The notes beneath the pieces are model-generated. The model saw only the letters and a program-made list of their open reading frames with translations. It did not search any database and had not been told where the DNA came from. From Bacteroides sp. OM05-12 (GTDB lineage Bacteria > Bacteroidota > Bacteroidia > Bacteroidales > Bacteroidaceae): 64,000 nucleotides of DNA. Positions 1 through 9,236 of this stretch are shown here, in pieces (within the stretch, counting starts at the first letter, position 1; every line of letters begins with the position of its first letter). Where the stretch lies: NCBI RefSeq assembly GCF_003438995.1, contig NZ_QSUN01000003.1, forward strand, positions 165,507-229,506, in the 5' to 3' direction. A program made the position numbers and the translations under genes.

Positions 1-2931
1 ACTATAAACAATACTCATATTTACTCCTCCGCTTCTCTGCATACTTCCTTCAGAGTGACCGTAAGAAACACGTAATTTCTTACCTTCAGCATCGTAATCA
101 TATCGAATATGATTTTGTGTGTAAGGAAATAATGCAATGCCCGGATTAAAAATCGTACTCTTCCTCTCCATACTCACTAAAACCGGTAAGTTCAAATTGT
201 TATAAGCTATACTTTCAATCTTTTTATTCCTGTCCGAAGTCATATTTCCATTCGCATCATACGTATACTCCACATCCGTATCTGCTCCGTCTACAAAATG
301 CATCACATCCTTATAAACAGGATCATTATCCGACACATCAGAAACACTTTTCAATTGATTACCGTTATATGTGTAATTCAGATTGTCAATGATGCCATAA
401 GGATCGGCCGGAGGCGTCTCATCGTCATTTACGATACGGGACTGTATCCGTTGGGCTTGCTGGGGAGTTATACGCCCATAACGGCTCAGTTGCAGAATAT
501 TTCCTTGCTTGTCATAAGATTCAACTTTTACATCAAATGAATTTGCATTAGCACACAGCGAAGAGGTACAATAAGCATAATCAGCAAAAGTCAAACGGTT
601 AAGACCGTCATATTTAAATAAGTAATTTCTCGTTATATCTTCATTACCTACCTTCCAATCTATCCGGCTTATATTGCCGTTGTAGCATCTTCCGATATTG
701 GCATAATACATTTTCTCGGTAAAATTCGGACTGATAATATCCGTCAACCAATTTCTGATATTATACTTATACTGTATTGTTTCAATGTTATTTATATTCT
801 TTTGTTTCATCCGGCCTAAATTATCATAACTGTAATTCGTAGTTATTGTTTTGGCAAATACGTTATAAGTAGTAGAGGTCAAACGTTCCGCATGGTCATA
901 AGTATTGGTACAAATATCAAGAAAAGAAGTCTGATCCTTTGAATGCTCATGTACGTCTTTCAATACTTTGCCCGTAAAGGTATAAGTGTAATAATGATTA
1001 TCGCCACCATCCAAATGATTGGTAGAGAGTTCCTGAATAATATTACCATGAGCGTCATAATAATAAGCCATTGCCGTATAATTTCCCGAACCGTCCAATG
1101 CGTACGTGCGTTTGCCCGTCAGCAGTCCTTTTGCATTATCCCATTTCTTACCCTCTTTATCCCAATGAGGATCATACATCAAATAGATTTCCTTTTCAGG
1201 CATCAATTCCAGGAATTGATAATCATCATAGTAATAAACCGTCAAAAGAGTGGTGGGAGCCTGATGGTAAAAACCTTTGGAATACCCGGTATCTTCCTGA
1301 GGATACTGGTGAGGAGTCGTTGAGAAAGACTCCGTTACAAGCCAACCGGAGAAAGATTTACGAATGGAAGCGACATCACCGGCTTCCTCCACTTCCGAGA
1401 CATAAAGCAAACGTCCCAATATATCGTATTTATTTACCAGCCAGACATTTCTTTTCCGTTGATTCCCATCCTGGCTCAGCACTAATCTGTCCGATCGGTC
1501 ATAAACCTGATAAACAGGCTCACAGCCAGGAAGTTTTGTTTCAATGCAACGGTTACGCTCATCATATTTATACTGATAAGCGTATTTATTCAGATTATCC
1601 GTACTGATATTATCATTAATCATCGGAGGAAGAACAAAACAACGATTACCAAAGTCGTCGTACACATAATAGGTATCGTGCATTTCCCCGTTATTCATCT
1701 GGCGGGTTAGAATCATTTGCCCCAACTTATCGGTAAAAGTATAGCTCAGATTACCGTCCTCATCGGTAATCTCCGTACAATATAACTGACCATCGGCATA
1801 AGCTCCACTTCTGGTGAGATTACCGGAAGTATTTACATAATAATAATTCACTTTCAAATTACCGGAACCGGAATTTGCCAAATAGCGGGTTTTAACCCCT
1901 TTACCGGCCGAATGCCAAAGGTTGCCCGGACCTGTCTGACGTATCACCCGATTCAAGGGAGAATTCTCATAAACGGTTTCATTATAAGGGTTACTGTCGC
2001 TATGTTTACTTGTTGCCTGACTTGTAAAGTCCGAGACATATCCGCCCCGTCCGGAAACTGGTGTGGGAATCCATTGTCTGGTCTCACGTCCGAAGCTGTC
2101 ATACTCCTGCAAAGTCACCAAATCTTCCCCATCGGGAGTTATTCCTACCTGCACATTCTGACTGGGACGCCCCAAACCATCATAATATTGGATATTATCC
2201 ATGTACTTGGTTCCTTCCTCATTCAGCATCATACGACTCAGAATATAGTTCTGGTCCGAAGACAAACCATCCGGCATTACATGGCTGGGATGGGAGCGGG
2301 AGAGTGTTACCACTCCGGTAGTCCAATCCGAATTCTCCGTTACACAATTACCATTCGTATCCCATCTCACGTTTATCCGTTGAAGAGAACGGCATTGAGA
2401 ACCGGGAATACCGTCGGCATTCTCAGCACTCAGACGATCAGGCTTGCTCTTATTGGAAGTACCGTCATAAAAAATACTGTCTTTGGTCATCCCGTTCCTG
2501 TCTTTCAGCACAACCGACTCTCCTGAATTACTCAGGATAATCTTGCGTTGATACAAAATCTGCCAATCAACAGTTGACGAATTAAAGTCGTAAAGATCCG
2601 CAAGCATAAAGTTACTGTTGTTATATTGATAGGCAACAAGTAGAGACTCTCCAGGATCGATACGTGTACCGGAAGGGATATTGAAAACTTCTGTTTTACC
2701 GCCACCCTGTAGCACCCAGCCCGACAAGTCAACACCGGCGAGACCGCCATTAAAAAGCCCCACATACTCCCCGTTACTATAAGCAACCCCTGTGGCTATC
2801 TGCTCATTGAGTGGAGAATCATACATTATTTCAGAAATATAGACTTTGTCTTGTGCCTGCGGCATTACAGGCAATAGTAGCAATATGAATGATAAAGACA
2901 ACAGTCTCCGGCATAATATTATCTTATCCAT
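1..2931 (-). CDS. RHS-like surface protein with lamin-tail and DUF6443-type regions, 3' end outside window
   Basis: The frame stays open for 977 codons from the ATG at 2931 to the left edge, so the C-terminus is missing. It begins with a signal peptide (MDKIILCRRLLSLSFILLLL, then PVMPQAQ). Residues about 28-140 (VYISEIMYDSP, NGEYVGLFNGG, DLSGWVLQGG) look like a lamin-tail (LTD) domain. After that comes a DUF6443-like block (YYDGLGRPSQNVQVG, EYDSFGRETRQW) and then many YD/RHS-type motifs (YDERNRC, YDILGRLLYV, YSYDNLGRMKQKN, YTYDANGNMTSDRNKKI). Proteins of this type are secreted, cell-surface, filament- or shell-forming proteins, and some carry a C-terminal toxin. The C-terminal tip here cannot be judged. 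It lies 4 bp behind a sorting-domain protein gene and is probably cotranscribed with it. Confidence 0.85.
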   Translation of the reverse strand, partial: MDKIILCRRLLSLSFILLLLPVMPQAQDKVYISEIMYDSPLNEQIATGVAYSNGEYVGLFNGGLAGVDLSGWVLQGGGKTEVFNIPSGTRIDPGESLLVAYQYNNSNFMLADLYDFNSSTVDWQILYQRKIILSNSGESVVLKDRNGMTKDSIFYDGTSNKSKPDRLSAENADGIPGSQCRSLQRINVRWDTNGNCVTENSDWTTGVVTLSRSHPSHVMPDGLSSDQNYILSRMMLNEEGTKYMDNIQYYDGLGRPSQNVQVGITPDGEDLVTLQEYDSFGRETRQWIPTPVSGRGGYVSDFTSQATSKHSDSNPYNETVYENSPLNRVIRQTGPGNLWHSAGKGVKTRYLANSGSGNLKVNYYYVNTSGNLTRSGAYADGQLYCTEITDEDGNLSYTFTDKLGQMILTRQMNNGEMHDTYYVYDDFGNRCFVLPPMINDNISTDNLNKYAYQYKYDERNRCIETKLPGCEPVYQVYDRSDRLVLSQDGNQRKRNVWLVNKYDILGRLLYVSEVEEAGDVASIRKSFSGWLVTESFSTTPHQYPQEDTGYSKGFYHQAPTTLLTVYYYDDYQFLELMPEKEIYLMYDPHWDKEGKKWDNAKGLLTGKRTYALDGSGNYTAMAYYYDAHGNIIQELSTNHLDGGDNHYYTYTFTGKVLKDVHEHSKDQTSFLDICTNTYDHAERLTSTTYNVFAKTITTNYSYDNLGRMKQKNINNIETIQYKYNIRNWLTDIISPNFTEKMYYANIGRCYNGNISRIDWKVGNEDITRNYLFKYDGLNRLTFADYAYCTSSLCANANSFDVKVESYDKQGNILQLSRYGRITPQQAQRIQSRIVNDDETPPADPYGIIDNLNYTYNGNQLKSVSDVSDNDPVYKDVMHFVDGADTDVEYTYDANGNMTSDRNKKIESIAYNNLNLPVLVSMERKSTIFNPGIALFPYTQNHIRYDYDAEGKKLRVSYGHSEGSMQRSGGVNMSIVYS

Positions 2932-2935
2932 AGCT

Positions 2936-4120
2936 TTATCGTTTTATTAGTTTCTCACCTGATATATGACCATTCACGACAATACGCAAGATATATTCTT
3001 TCTGAGAATAACCGTCAAGAGATATTTGTTGTGTGTAGTTGCCTCTTTGTTCCAGTCTCAAAGGAGTACGGGTCAGACATCTGCCCTGAACGTCAAACAG
3101 TTGGACAGAAACTTCCGCATCTTCCCGAAGATCATAAGATAACGAAACCGTATTGCCTTCCGTATCGGGCAGTATCGTATAATTAAAGATATTATTATTA
3201 TCCAGGGTAGATGTATCATTATCGGATTCCGGACTCCCATTTCGTCTTTTAGCAGAGTTCCTCCCCCTCCCGGTACTTTCATCATTATTCAGACTGTCTC
3301 TTCTCTGTGAATTCTCAGGATCATCCTCCAAACTGTAATATTGTTCCACCGGAGTATAACAAAAAGCCGTACTGCCCAGCACATTCGGTTTCTGATGGAG
3401 AAAGACCGTGCGCCGGATGGTTTCAAATACAGGATAACGGTAACCGTCCGCATACCAGCGATAGGTGTCTATTCGTGTACGGAACGAATCCGTTGCCAAA
3501 TGGTAATCAATGCTATCGGGCGAATAGACAGTATCACCCTTTTCAATTAATGGATAAGGACAAAGACGTTCGGACATATTTTTCACATGGTGGATACGAA
3601 GCACATGCCGCAATGTATCACCTTCGGGGAGGATCATTGAGCCATAACCGTCCGTTTCTACGGAAGATTTGCCCCTCGAAGTAAGGAACATTTGTCCGCA
3701 ATAATCACCGTTGCCATGAAAGTAGTCTTCATACCGGCTACCGTATACAGCGGGGTAAACAAGAAGAAGTTCCGGTTTACAATTAGCTATCAGGGTAGTC
3801 TTGTTCTCAAAGCCGCAACTCAATAAAGAATCACCCTGTTGGATATACTTATAAAGCGTACGTTGTTCACGGCCGATCATCACTGAATCGTCGTAACTGT
3901 AATATTTCAACTCATAATGGTCATTTACCGGTTCCAAACGGCTAAAATCCCAAAGTACATTCTCACCGGAATCACCCGGAGCTTTATATTCGACCTGTTG
4001 CTTGACAAGGCAATCACCAGAACGGAATTCGTTGCATTTCTTACTCAATAATGATTGAGGATAAACATTTATTGATAAAACCAGTAACAATAATAACAAA
4101 TAGGCACAGTAAACTTTCAT
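2936..4120 (-). CDS. Secreted protein with C-terminal T9SS type A sorting-like domain
   Basis: This is a 394-residue protein starting at a signal peptide (MKVYCAYLLLLLLVLSINVYPQ). The frame extends 58 codons further upstream to a TTG, but a good promoter (-7 box 4146-4153) lies inside that extension, so 4120 is preferred. The middle is of unknown function. The last ~80 residues (YTILPDTEGNTVSLSYDL, VSVQLFDVQGRCL, YILRIVVNG, EKLIKR) match the pattern of Por/T9SS type A sorting tails. This suggests export across the outer membrane or a relic of that route. It is the first gene of a two-gene operon with the RHS-like gene. The specific role is unknown. Confidence 0.75.
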   Translation of the reverse strand: MKVYCAYLLLLLLVLSINVYPQSLLSKKCNEFRSGDCLVKQQVEYKAPGDSGENVLWDFSRLEPVNDHYELKYYSYDDSVMIGREQRTLYKYIQQGDSLLSCGFENKTTLIANCKPELLLVYPAVYGSRYEDYFHGNGDYCGQMFLTSRGKSSVETDGYGSMILPEGDTLRHVLRIHHVKNMSERLCPYPLIEKGDTVYSPDSIDYHLATDSFRTRIDTYRWYADGYRYPVFETIRRTVFLHQKPNVLGSTAFCYTPVEQYYSLEDDPENSQRRDSLNNDESTGRGRNSAKRRNGSPESDNDTSTLDNNNIFNYTILPDTEGNTVSLSYDLREDAEVSVQLFDVQGRCLTRTPLRLEQRGNYTQQISLDGYSQKEYILRIVVNGHISGEKLIKR

Positions 4121-4145
4121 AGTATAACAACTTAATATAATGCAA

Positions 4146-4177
4146 CAAATATGACAAAATATTTTAGTAATAACAAA
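4146..4177 (-). promoter_or_regulatory. Bacteroides-type promoter for the sorting-domain/RHS operon
   Basis: Read on the minus strand, TTTG (4177-4174) and CATATTTG (4153-4146) are separated by 20 bp. This fits the TTTG / 19-21 bp / TAnnTTTG sigma consensus of Bacteroides with one mismatch. It would start transcription about 20-25 bp before the chosen ATG at 4120. Confidence 0.6.
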
Positions 4178-4237
4178 TTTTAAAGATATTATTTGATGAA
4201 CCTTGATGTTTTTTAGAATCATCGGGTTGATTGAAAA

Positions 4238-4273
4238 AACATAAGGATGATTGAAGACAATCGACCGTATGTT
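4238..4273. repeat. REP-like palindrome, copy 1 (degraded)
   Basis: The right arm CAATCGACCGTATGTT (4258-4273) is identical to the arm found in the better copies at 13.9 and 61.6 kb. The left arm AACATAAGGATGATTG (4238-4253) pairs with it at 13 of 16 positions across a 4-nt loop. The internal hairpin present in the other copies is missing, so this looks like a decayed member of the family. Confidence 0.6.
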
Positions 4274-4297
4274 GAACATCATATCAACAGACAATAA

Positions 4298-4776
4298 TTT
4301 TCCGGAGCCACATCATTAGACAAGGCAAAAGCAATCAAAACGCCAACAAAAAAGAAAGCTAAAACAAAATGGATTATAAACTGTGTTATCGCCAATAATC
4401 CCGGAGCTAATGGAGGTGCAACGATATGGAGTGGTTCAATGATAAATTCTATCGTATGGAAAAATGCATTATCCGGTAGTGCTACAATTCTGCCATAGAC
4501 GGTGACAATATTACCAGCGAAGGAAATATTAAAATCAGTTCAAATAACGATGCTGCCAACGATCCTATCTTTACAGATTGGGAACATGGAGACTTCTCAT
4601 TGAGGTCAAGTTCACCTTGTATCAATAATATTAAACCGGAAACTGAAATAATAGAGTTAGAAGCAACAAACGCCATTATGGCCGGAACAGATGGTTCAAT
4701 TACAATATCAATAACGGAGGAGTCAACAGATAATGCCGGGCGTTCCAAGAGAAGAAGTCTTTTTAATAACGATTAA
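4298..4776 (+). pseudogene. Remnant of a right-handed beta-helix / choice-of-anchor-type surface protein
   Basis: Two adjacent frames carry one recognisable sequence. Frame one (4298-4498) reads NCVIANNPGANGGATIW and MINSIVWKNALSGSATI, then stops at TAG 4496. The next frame continues with YNSAIDGDNITSEGNIKI, DAANDPIFTDWEHGDFSL and SSSPCIN and ends at TAA 4774-4776. The wording (INSIVWKN, then YNSAIDGD, then DPIFTDWxxGDFSLRSxSPCIN) is typical of parallel beta-helix surface proteins. The frameshift falls between the two halves. The 5' part shows no signal peptide and runs into lysine/threonine-rich sequence, so the gene is truncated as well as shifted. Confidence 0.65.
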
Positions 4777-4810
4777 GAATAGATATAATCATTATCCATT
4801 CTAATCTTCA

Positions 4811-4855
4811 AAAAAGTGAAGAATCCCAACACGTTGCGGATTCTTCACTTTTTTA
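4811..4855. terminator. Bidirectional intrinsic terminator
   Basis: The arms GTGAAGAATCC and GGATTCTTCAC form a perfect stem, flanked by an A-run on the left and a T-run on the right. It sits between the beta-helix remnant (+) and the DUF486 gene (-), so it can end transcription from both sides. Confidence 0.8.
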
Positions 4856-4889
4856 ATAAAGTAGAGGACTAAACGAATCAACCTCACTC

Positions 4890-5264
4890 CTATTTCTTAA
4901 ATACAAAATAGACGGCTAAGACCAAACACATAAAAGCAGCGATATGATTCCACTTTATCTCCATCTTAAAAGCAAGCACAGAGAATATAGTGAAAACAAT
5001 CAAAGTAATCACTTCCTGTATTACTTTAAGTTGCATAATATCAAACGGACCACCGTTATCACGGAAGCCGATACGATTTGCCGGTACTTGAAAACAATAT
5101 TCAAAAAGAGCCAATCCCCAGGAAAAAGCAATTACCCCTATAAGGGGTAACGCCTGAAACCATGAGAACTCTTCACGCATTTTCAAATGACCATACCATG
5201 CGAAAGTCATAAAAATATTTGAAACAAAAAGCAATCCTATTGAATAAATACCCTGTGTCCACAT
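4890..5264 (-). CDS. DMT-like small membrane protein, DUF486 family
   Basis: This is a 124-residue protein with four predicted membrane helices. The N-terminal helix is followed by MTFAWYGHLK, and the conserved middle contains FEYCFQVPANRIG, then FDIMQLKVIQEVITL and a C-terminal hydrophobic helix ending VYFVFKK. This is the characteristic DUF486 layout and the length is normal for the family. DUF486 proteins resemble half-size members of the drug/metabolite transporter fold, but no substrate is known. It ends toward a strong terminator and starts 29 bp downstream of the TtcA-like gene, so it is probably the second gene of that transcript. Confidence 0.85.
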   Translation of the reverse strand: MWTQGIYSIGLLFVSNIFMTFAWYGHLKMREEFSWFQALPLIGVIAFSWGLALFEYCFQVPANRIGFRDNGGPFDIMQLKVIQEVITLIVFTIFSVLAFKMEIKWNHIAAFMCLVLAVYFVFKK

Positions 5265-5293
5265 ACTATCTTATTAAATTATAGACAAATCAA

Positions 5294-6037
5294 TTATATT
5301 TTCTCCGGCAAAAGCTCTTCCTGAACATTTGTCATACTACCCCATAAGCTGTAACGTGCTTCCGGATTCAATGCCTCCAAAGACTTTAACACCTGCTTCA
5401 TATCCGAACGGTTGGATTGAGATTCATACGGACAGTTTTTCACTTGCTTACGGAAACTACGAATTTCTGCCATTAACTTCAAATCCGCCTCATGCACCAA
5501 GCACATCGGACGAATAATCGTCATATCGAACTTCTTCATCATCAGCTTAGGGGGCATTGAGCTAAAAACTCCCTGAAAAGTAATGTTCATCAATAAAGTT
5601 TCCAAAATATCATCCATATGATGTCCTAATGCTATTTTATTACACCCCTGCTCTTTTGCCACTGTAAAAAGCGCTTTCCTACGATTCCATGAACAGAGAA
5701 AGCAAGGTGACTTACGAGTATCGGTAGAAGGGTCAAAAGAAGTTTCATAGTGAATAAAAGGAATGCCAAAAGATTCGGCATACTCCTTTAGATATCCTAA
5801 ATCAGATTTATAAGGAATATTGGTCATCCCCACATGAACTGCAACAACAGAAAAACGTGGTTTCAATATACGTGAACGGCGTGCTAAAAGTTCCAATAGA
5901 GCAAGAGAATCTTTTCCACCGGAAAGCCCGATTAATATTTTATCACCATCTTCAATCAGACGATATTTCACAACTCCTTTATTAAAACGCTCCTGTATCT
6001 TACGGATAACCTTTTCTTCCTCTGTAAATTTCGCCAT
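5294..6037 (-). CDS. TtcA-like PP-loop tRNA thiolation enzyme
   Basis: This 247-residue protein is an adenine nucleotide alpha-hydrolase of the TtcA group, which thiolates tRNA cytidine 32 through an adenylated intermediate and an Fe-S cluster. The PP-loop SGGKDS is at residues 39-44 and the conserved CxxC (PCFLC) at 112-115, followed by GHHMDDILETLLMN and a third cysteine in NCPYE. The frame opens 9 codons upstream with TTG, but the -7 box at 6062-6069 overlaps that codon, so the ATG at 6037 is used. The sequence also fits the broader TtcA/TilS-like family, so the exact tRNA target is inferred. Confidence 0.85.
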   Translation of the reverse strand: MAKFTEEEKVIRKIQERFNKGVVKYRLIEDGDKILIGLSGGKDSLALLELLARRSRILKPRFSVVAVHVGMTNIPYKSDLGYLKEYAESFGIPFIHYETSFDPSTDTRKSPCFLCSWNRRKALFTVAKEQGCNKIALGHHMDDILETLLMNITFQGVFSSMPPKLMMKKFDMTIIRPMCLVHEADLKLMAEIRSFRKQVKNCPYESQSNRSDMKQVLKSLEALNPEARYSLWGSMTNVQEELLPEKI

Positions 6038-6061
6038 ACTACCTACTTTCAAAATCGGACA

Positions 6062-6069
6062 CAAAAGTA
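6062..6069 (-). promoter_or_regulatory. -7 box for the TtcA-like gene
   Basis: Minus-strand TACTTTTG is a perfect TAnnTTTG match. It lies 25 bp before the ATG at 6037 and rules out the upstream TTG as start. No clear TTTG -33 element is seen. Confidence 0.55.
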
Positions 6070-6177
6070 AGTGAAAAGAATGATTTAAAGAAGAATTAAC
6101 ATAATAGAATTTATCGGATATACGTAATTAACGAAAACTTTGTATTTTTACGTCTCTATTTTAATCAAGTGAAAATA

Positions 6178-7611
6178 ATGAAAAGAAACTATATCCTGTT
6201 TTTTATCTTATGCCTTTGTGCTACAACAATTTCAGCCCAGACATTGGAGCAAGCCAAAGAGCTTTTCAAAAACAAACAATTTGAGAAAGCAAAACCTGTA
6301 TTCCAGCGATACGTAAAAAGCAATCCCAACAATGCAAGTTATAACTATTGGTACGGAGCATGCTGTTACGAGACAGGTGAGCAGAGTCTCTCGGAAAAGT
6401 ATTTATTATTCGGAGCAAAAAGAAAAGTACAAGAAGCTTTTCGATACCTGGGGCAACTATATTTTGACGAATACCGCTTCGAGGAATCTCAGGAAAACTA
6501 TGAGCAATATATTGCTATGCTTGAAAAATCCAAAAAGTCTACCGAAGCATATGAAAAGATACTGGAAAAAGTGAAGCTCGCCGGACGAATGTTGAAAGGT
6601 GTGGAGCAAGTGACAATTATAGATAGCTTCGTGGTAAACAAAGATGATTTTCTGGCAGCTTACAAGATAAGTCCGGAGTCTGGAGAGATATTCACTTATA
6701 ACGATTATTTCAAATCACAAGGCAACCAACCGGGTACTGTTTATCAAACAGAATTGCAGAACAAACTATTTTACAGTGATCGCAATGGGGAAAAGGATTT
6801 AAACATTTACCAAAGAAACAAACAGTTAAATGATTGGGGAAAAGCAAATGCATTGCCTGATGTTATCAATACTCCTGCTAATGAGAACTATCCGTATGTA
6901 CTCTCAGACGGTATAACACTCTATTATGCAAGTGACGGAGAAGGTTCCATAGGAGGATATGATATTTTCGTAACCCGTTACAACACTAACAATGATAACT
7001 ATTTAATGCCGGACAATGTAGGTATGCCTTTTAACTCGCCTTTCAATGATTATATGTATGTTATCGACGAATACAATAATTTGGGATGGTTTGCTTCCGA
7101 TCGCTATCAACCCGAAGATAAAGTCTGCATTTATGTATTTATACCTAACGAATCCAAACAAACATATAATTATGAAGGCGAAGACAAAGAGATGATTCGC
7201 AGAGCGGCAATGATACAATCCATAAAAAGTACATGGAAAGATATGGCCGCCGTAAAATCTGCAAAACAACGGCTTACGATAGCCATGTATGATAAACCGG
7301 AGAAGAAAATCGTACATGATTTTGAATTCGTCATTGACGATAATACTCTTTACCATTCAGAGAATGATTTCAAATCTGCGGCAGCCAAAACGTTATTTAA
7401 ACAATGGCAACAAAAAAAAGACGACTTCAACAAAATATCCCAAAAACTTGAAAAACAAAGAGAGGAATATATTAAAGCCAATAAATCAGCGCGTGCCTCA
7501 ATGGCTCCGGGCATTCTTGATCTTGAAAAACGTGTAGAGCAAATGGAAGCGGAGATGCAACAATTAGAAATAAATGTTCGCAATACGGAAAAGAAATATC
7601 TGACTAAATAA
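6178..7611 (+). CDS. TPR and PD40 (WD40-like) repeat envelope protein
   Basis: This is a 477-residue exported protein with a signal peptide (MKRNYILFFILCLCATTISA). Residues about 25-130 are tetratricopeptide repeats (ELFKNKQFEKAKPVFQRYVK, SYNYWYGACCYETG). The middle holds WD40-like PD40 blades (KLFYSDRNGEKDLNIY, NENYPYVLSDGITLYYASDG, GGYDIFVTRY, NLGWFASDRYQ). The C-terminus (about 405-475) is a charged coiled coil. The architecture resembles Bacteroidetes OmpA/PorE-like periplasmic scaffolds but has no OmpA domain. A GTG at 6169 is in frame; the ATG at 6178 gives the cleaner signal peptide. NfeD and floA follow closely, so the three may form an operon. Confidence 0.75.
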   Translation: MKRNYILFFILCLCATTISAQTLEQAKELFKNKQFEKAKPVFQRYVKSNPNNASYNYWYGACCYETGEQSLSEKYLLFGAKRKVQEAFRYLGQLYFDEYRFEESQENYEQYIAMLEKSKKSTEAYEKILEKVKLAGRMLKGVEQVTIIDSFVVNKDDFLAAYKISPESGEIFTYNDYFKSQGNQPGTVYQTELQNKLFYSDRNGEKDLNIYQRNKQLNDWGKANALPDVINTPANENYPYVLSDGITLYYASDGEGSIGGYDIFVTRYNTNNDNYLMPDNVGMPFNSPFNDYMYVIDEYNNLGWFASDRYQPEDKVCIYVFIPNESKQTYNYEGEDKEMIRRAAMIQSIKSTWKDMAAVKSAKQRLTIAMYDKPEKKIVHDFEFVIDDNTLYHSENDFKSAAAKTLFKQWQQKKDDFNKISQKLEKQREEYIKANKSARASMAPGILDLEKRVEQMEAEMQQLEINVRNTEKKYLTK

Positions 7612-7656
7612 TAAATATTGAAGATTAATGTTTATATTTGGCAAAAACATAATTCT

Positions 7657-8121
7657 ATGGATATACTGATTATAGCATTACTTATCATTGCCGGTATTCT
7701 CTTATTTATGGTAGAGATATTCATAATTCCGGGCATCAGTATCGCCGGAATATCTGCTGCTATCTGTTTGCTGTATGCCAACTATTATGCTTTTGCCAAT
7801 ATAGGTAGCACAGCAGGCTTCATCACATTAGCTGTTTCAAGCATCGGTTGCATCGTTGTTTTGATATGGTTTATGCGATCTAAAACACTCGATAAATTAG
7901 CACTCAAGAAAAATATTAATTCTAAAGTAGAAAACAAAGCTGCAAGAGAAGTCAAAGTGGGTGATACGGGCATAAGCATTACCCGCCTGGCACTTATCGG
8001 CAATGCGGAAATCAATGGTAACATCATAGAAGTCAAATCCATGGACGGCTTACTCAATGAAAAGACTCCAATCGTAGTGGAGCGCATTGACGAGGGAGTT
8101 ATCATAATAAAAAGACAATAA
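7657..8121 (+). CDS. NfeD family membrane protein
   Basis: This is a 154-residue short NfeD protein. Two or three hydrophobic helices (ILIIALLIIAGILLFMVEIF, ISIAGISAAICLLYANYY, GFITLAVSSIGCIVVLIWFM) are followed by a C-terminal OB-fold domain (about 90-154: GDTGISITRLALIGNAEING, VERIDEGVIIIKRQ). Short NfeD proteins are usually encoded next to flotillins and work with them in membrane-domain organisation, which fits the floA gene 25 bp downstream. An upstream in-frame TTG at 7618 would add 13 residues without a signal and is rejected. Confidence 0.85.
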   Translation: MDILIIALLIIAGILLFMVEIFIIPGISIAGISAAICLLYANYYAFANIGSTAGFITLAVSSIGCIVVLIWFMRSKTLDKLALKKNINSKVENKAAREVKVGDTGISITRLALIGNAEINGNIIEVKSMDGLLNEKTPIVVERIDEGVIIIKRQ

Positions 8122-8146
8122 TAATACTTATCAAACATAATTTAAT

Positions 8147-9142
8147 ATGGACCCTATGTACACAACCATCCTGCTGATAGCCGGTGGTATTATTTTAATC
8201 GCGATCTTCTTTCATTATGTCCCATTCTTCTTATGGCTGTCCGCCAAAGTTGCCGGAGTGAATATTTCGTTAATTCAGCTTTTCTTAATGCGAATCCGTA
8301 ATGTTCCACCTTATATTATAGTACCGGCAATGATAGAAGCGCATAAAGCCGGGCTAAATACAATCACCAGAGATGAATTGGAAGCACATTATCTTGCAGG
8401 AGGACATGTAGAGAAAGTAGTACACGCACTTGTTTCCGCATCTAAAGCAAATATAGAGTTGACTTTTCAGATGGCAACCGCAATAGACTTGGCCGGACGT
8501 GATGTATTTGAAGCCGTTCAAATGTCTGTAAATCCGAAAGTGATTGACACTCCACCGGTTACAGCTGTAGCCAAAGACGGTATTCAGTTAATTGCAAAGG
8601 CTCGTGTTACTGTTCGTGCCAATATAAAACAATTAGTTGGCGGAGCCGGTGAAGACACTATTTTGGCGCGCGTAGGCGAAGGTATCGTTTCATCCATCGG
8701 TTCATCAGAGAATCATAAGTCAGTACTTGAAAATCCGGATTCTATTTCGAAGCTTGTTCTTCGCAAAGGTTTGGATGCAGGAACAGCCTTTGAAATCTTA
8801 TCTATCGATATCGCCGACATTGATATAGGCAAGAATATCGGTGCTTTTTTGCAAATGGACCAAGCTCAAGCTGATAAGAACATTGCTCAAGCAAAAGCGG
8901 AAGAACGCCGGGCAATGGCTGTTGCCCTTGAACAGGAGATGAAAGCTAAAGCAGAAGAAGCCCGTGCAAACGTTATTCAGGCAGAAGCTGAAGTTCCCAA
9001 AGCGATGGCAGAAGCTTTTCGTAGTGGAAACTTGGGAATAATGGACTACTACAGAATGAAAAACATCCAGGCTGATACAAGCATGCGTGAGAATATAGCT
9101 AAACCGGACGGTTATACTCCGGATAAGCCTTTAAGTGAATAA
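8147..9142 (+). CDS. floA: Flotillin-like protein FloA
   Basis: This is a 331-residue protein of the FloA (UPF0365) family, the usual full length. It has an N-terminal membrane hairpin ([17 protein letters not shown]), then an SPFH/band 7-like domain (about 40-230: [56 protein letters not shown]). A long alanine/glutamate coiled coil follows ([40 protein letters not shown]). Flotillins assemble on the inner membrane and organise functional microdomains. It is preceded by its usual partner nfeD and followed by a terminator. Confidence 0.93.
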   Translation: MDPMYTTILLIAGGIILIAIFFHYVPFFLWLSAKVAGVNISLIQLFLMRIRNVPPYIIVPAMIEAHKAGLNTITRDELEAHYLAGGHVEKVVHALVSASKANIELTFQMATAIDLAGRDVFEAVQMSVNPKVIDTPPVTAVAKDGIQLIAKARVTVRANIKQLVGGAGEDTILARVGEGIVSSIGSSENHKSVLENPDSISKLVLRKGLDAGTAFEILSIDIADIDIGKNIGAFLQMDQAQADKNIAQAKAEERRAMAVALEQEMKAKAEEARANVIQAEAEVPKAMAEAFRSGNLGIMDYYRMKNIQADTSMRENIAKPDGYTPDKPLSE

Positions 9143-9161
9143 AAGAAGAACTAAACAGATG

Positions 9162-9200
9162 TTGTCATTGTTATACTTTAAAGTAACAATGACAATGTTT
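9162..9200 (+). terminator. Intrinsic terminator after floA
   Basis: A 12-bp perfect stem (TTGTCATTGTTA / TAACAATGACAA) with a 10-nt loop is followed by TGTTTTTATTT. It lies 19 bp after the floA stop codon. Confidence 0.8.
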
Positions 9201-9236
9201 TTATTTCTATCGTTTAACCTAAAAAGATAAAATATC

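Noticed and set aside
1071-2526. Open frames of 178 and 204 codons on the + strand at the left edge
   Set aside because: They are antisense to the large RHS-like gene, whose own frame is continuous and full of YD/RHS motifs.
4121-4294. A longer N-terminus for the sorting-domain protein starting at 4294
   Set aside because: The extension begins with TTG, runs through REP-like copy 1 and the promoter, and would bury the signal peptide.
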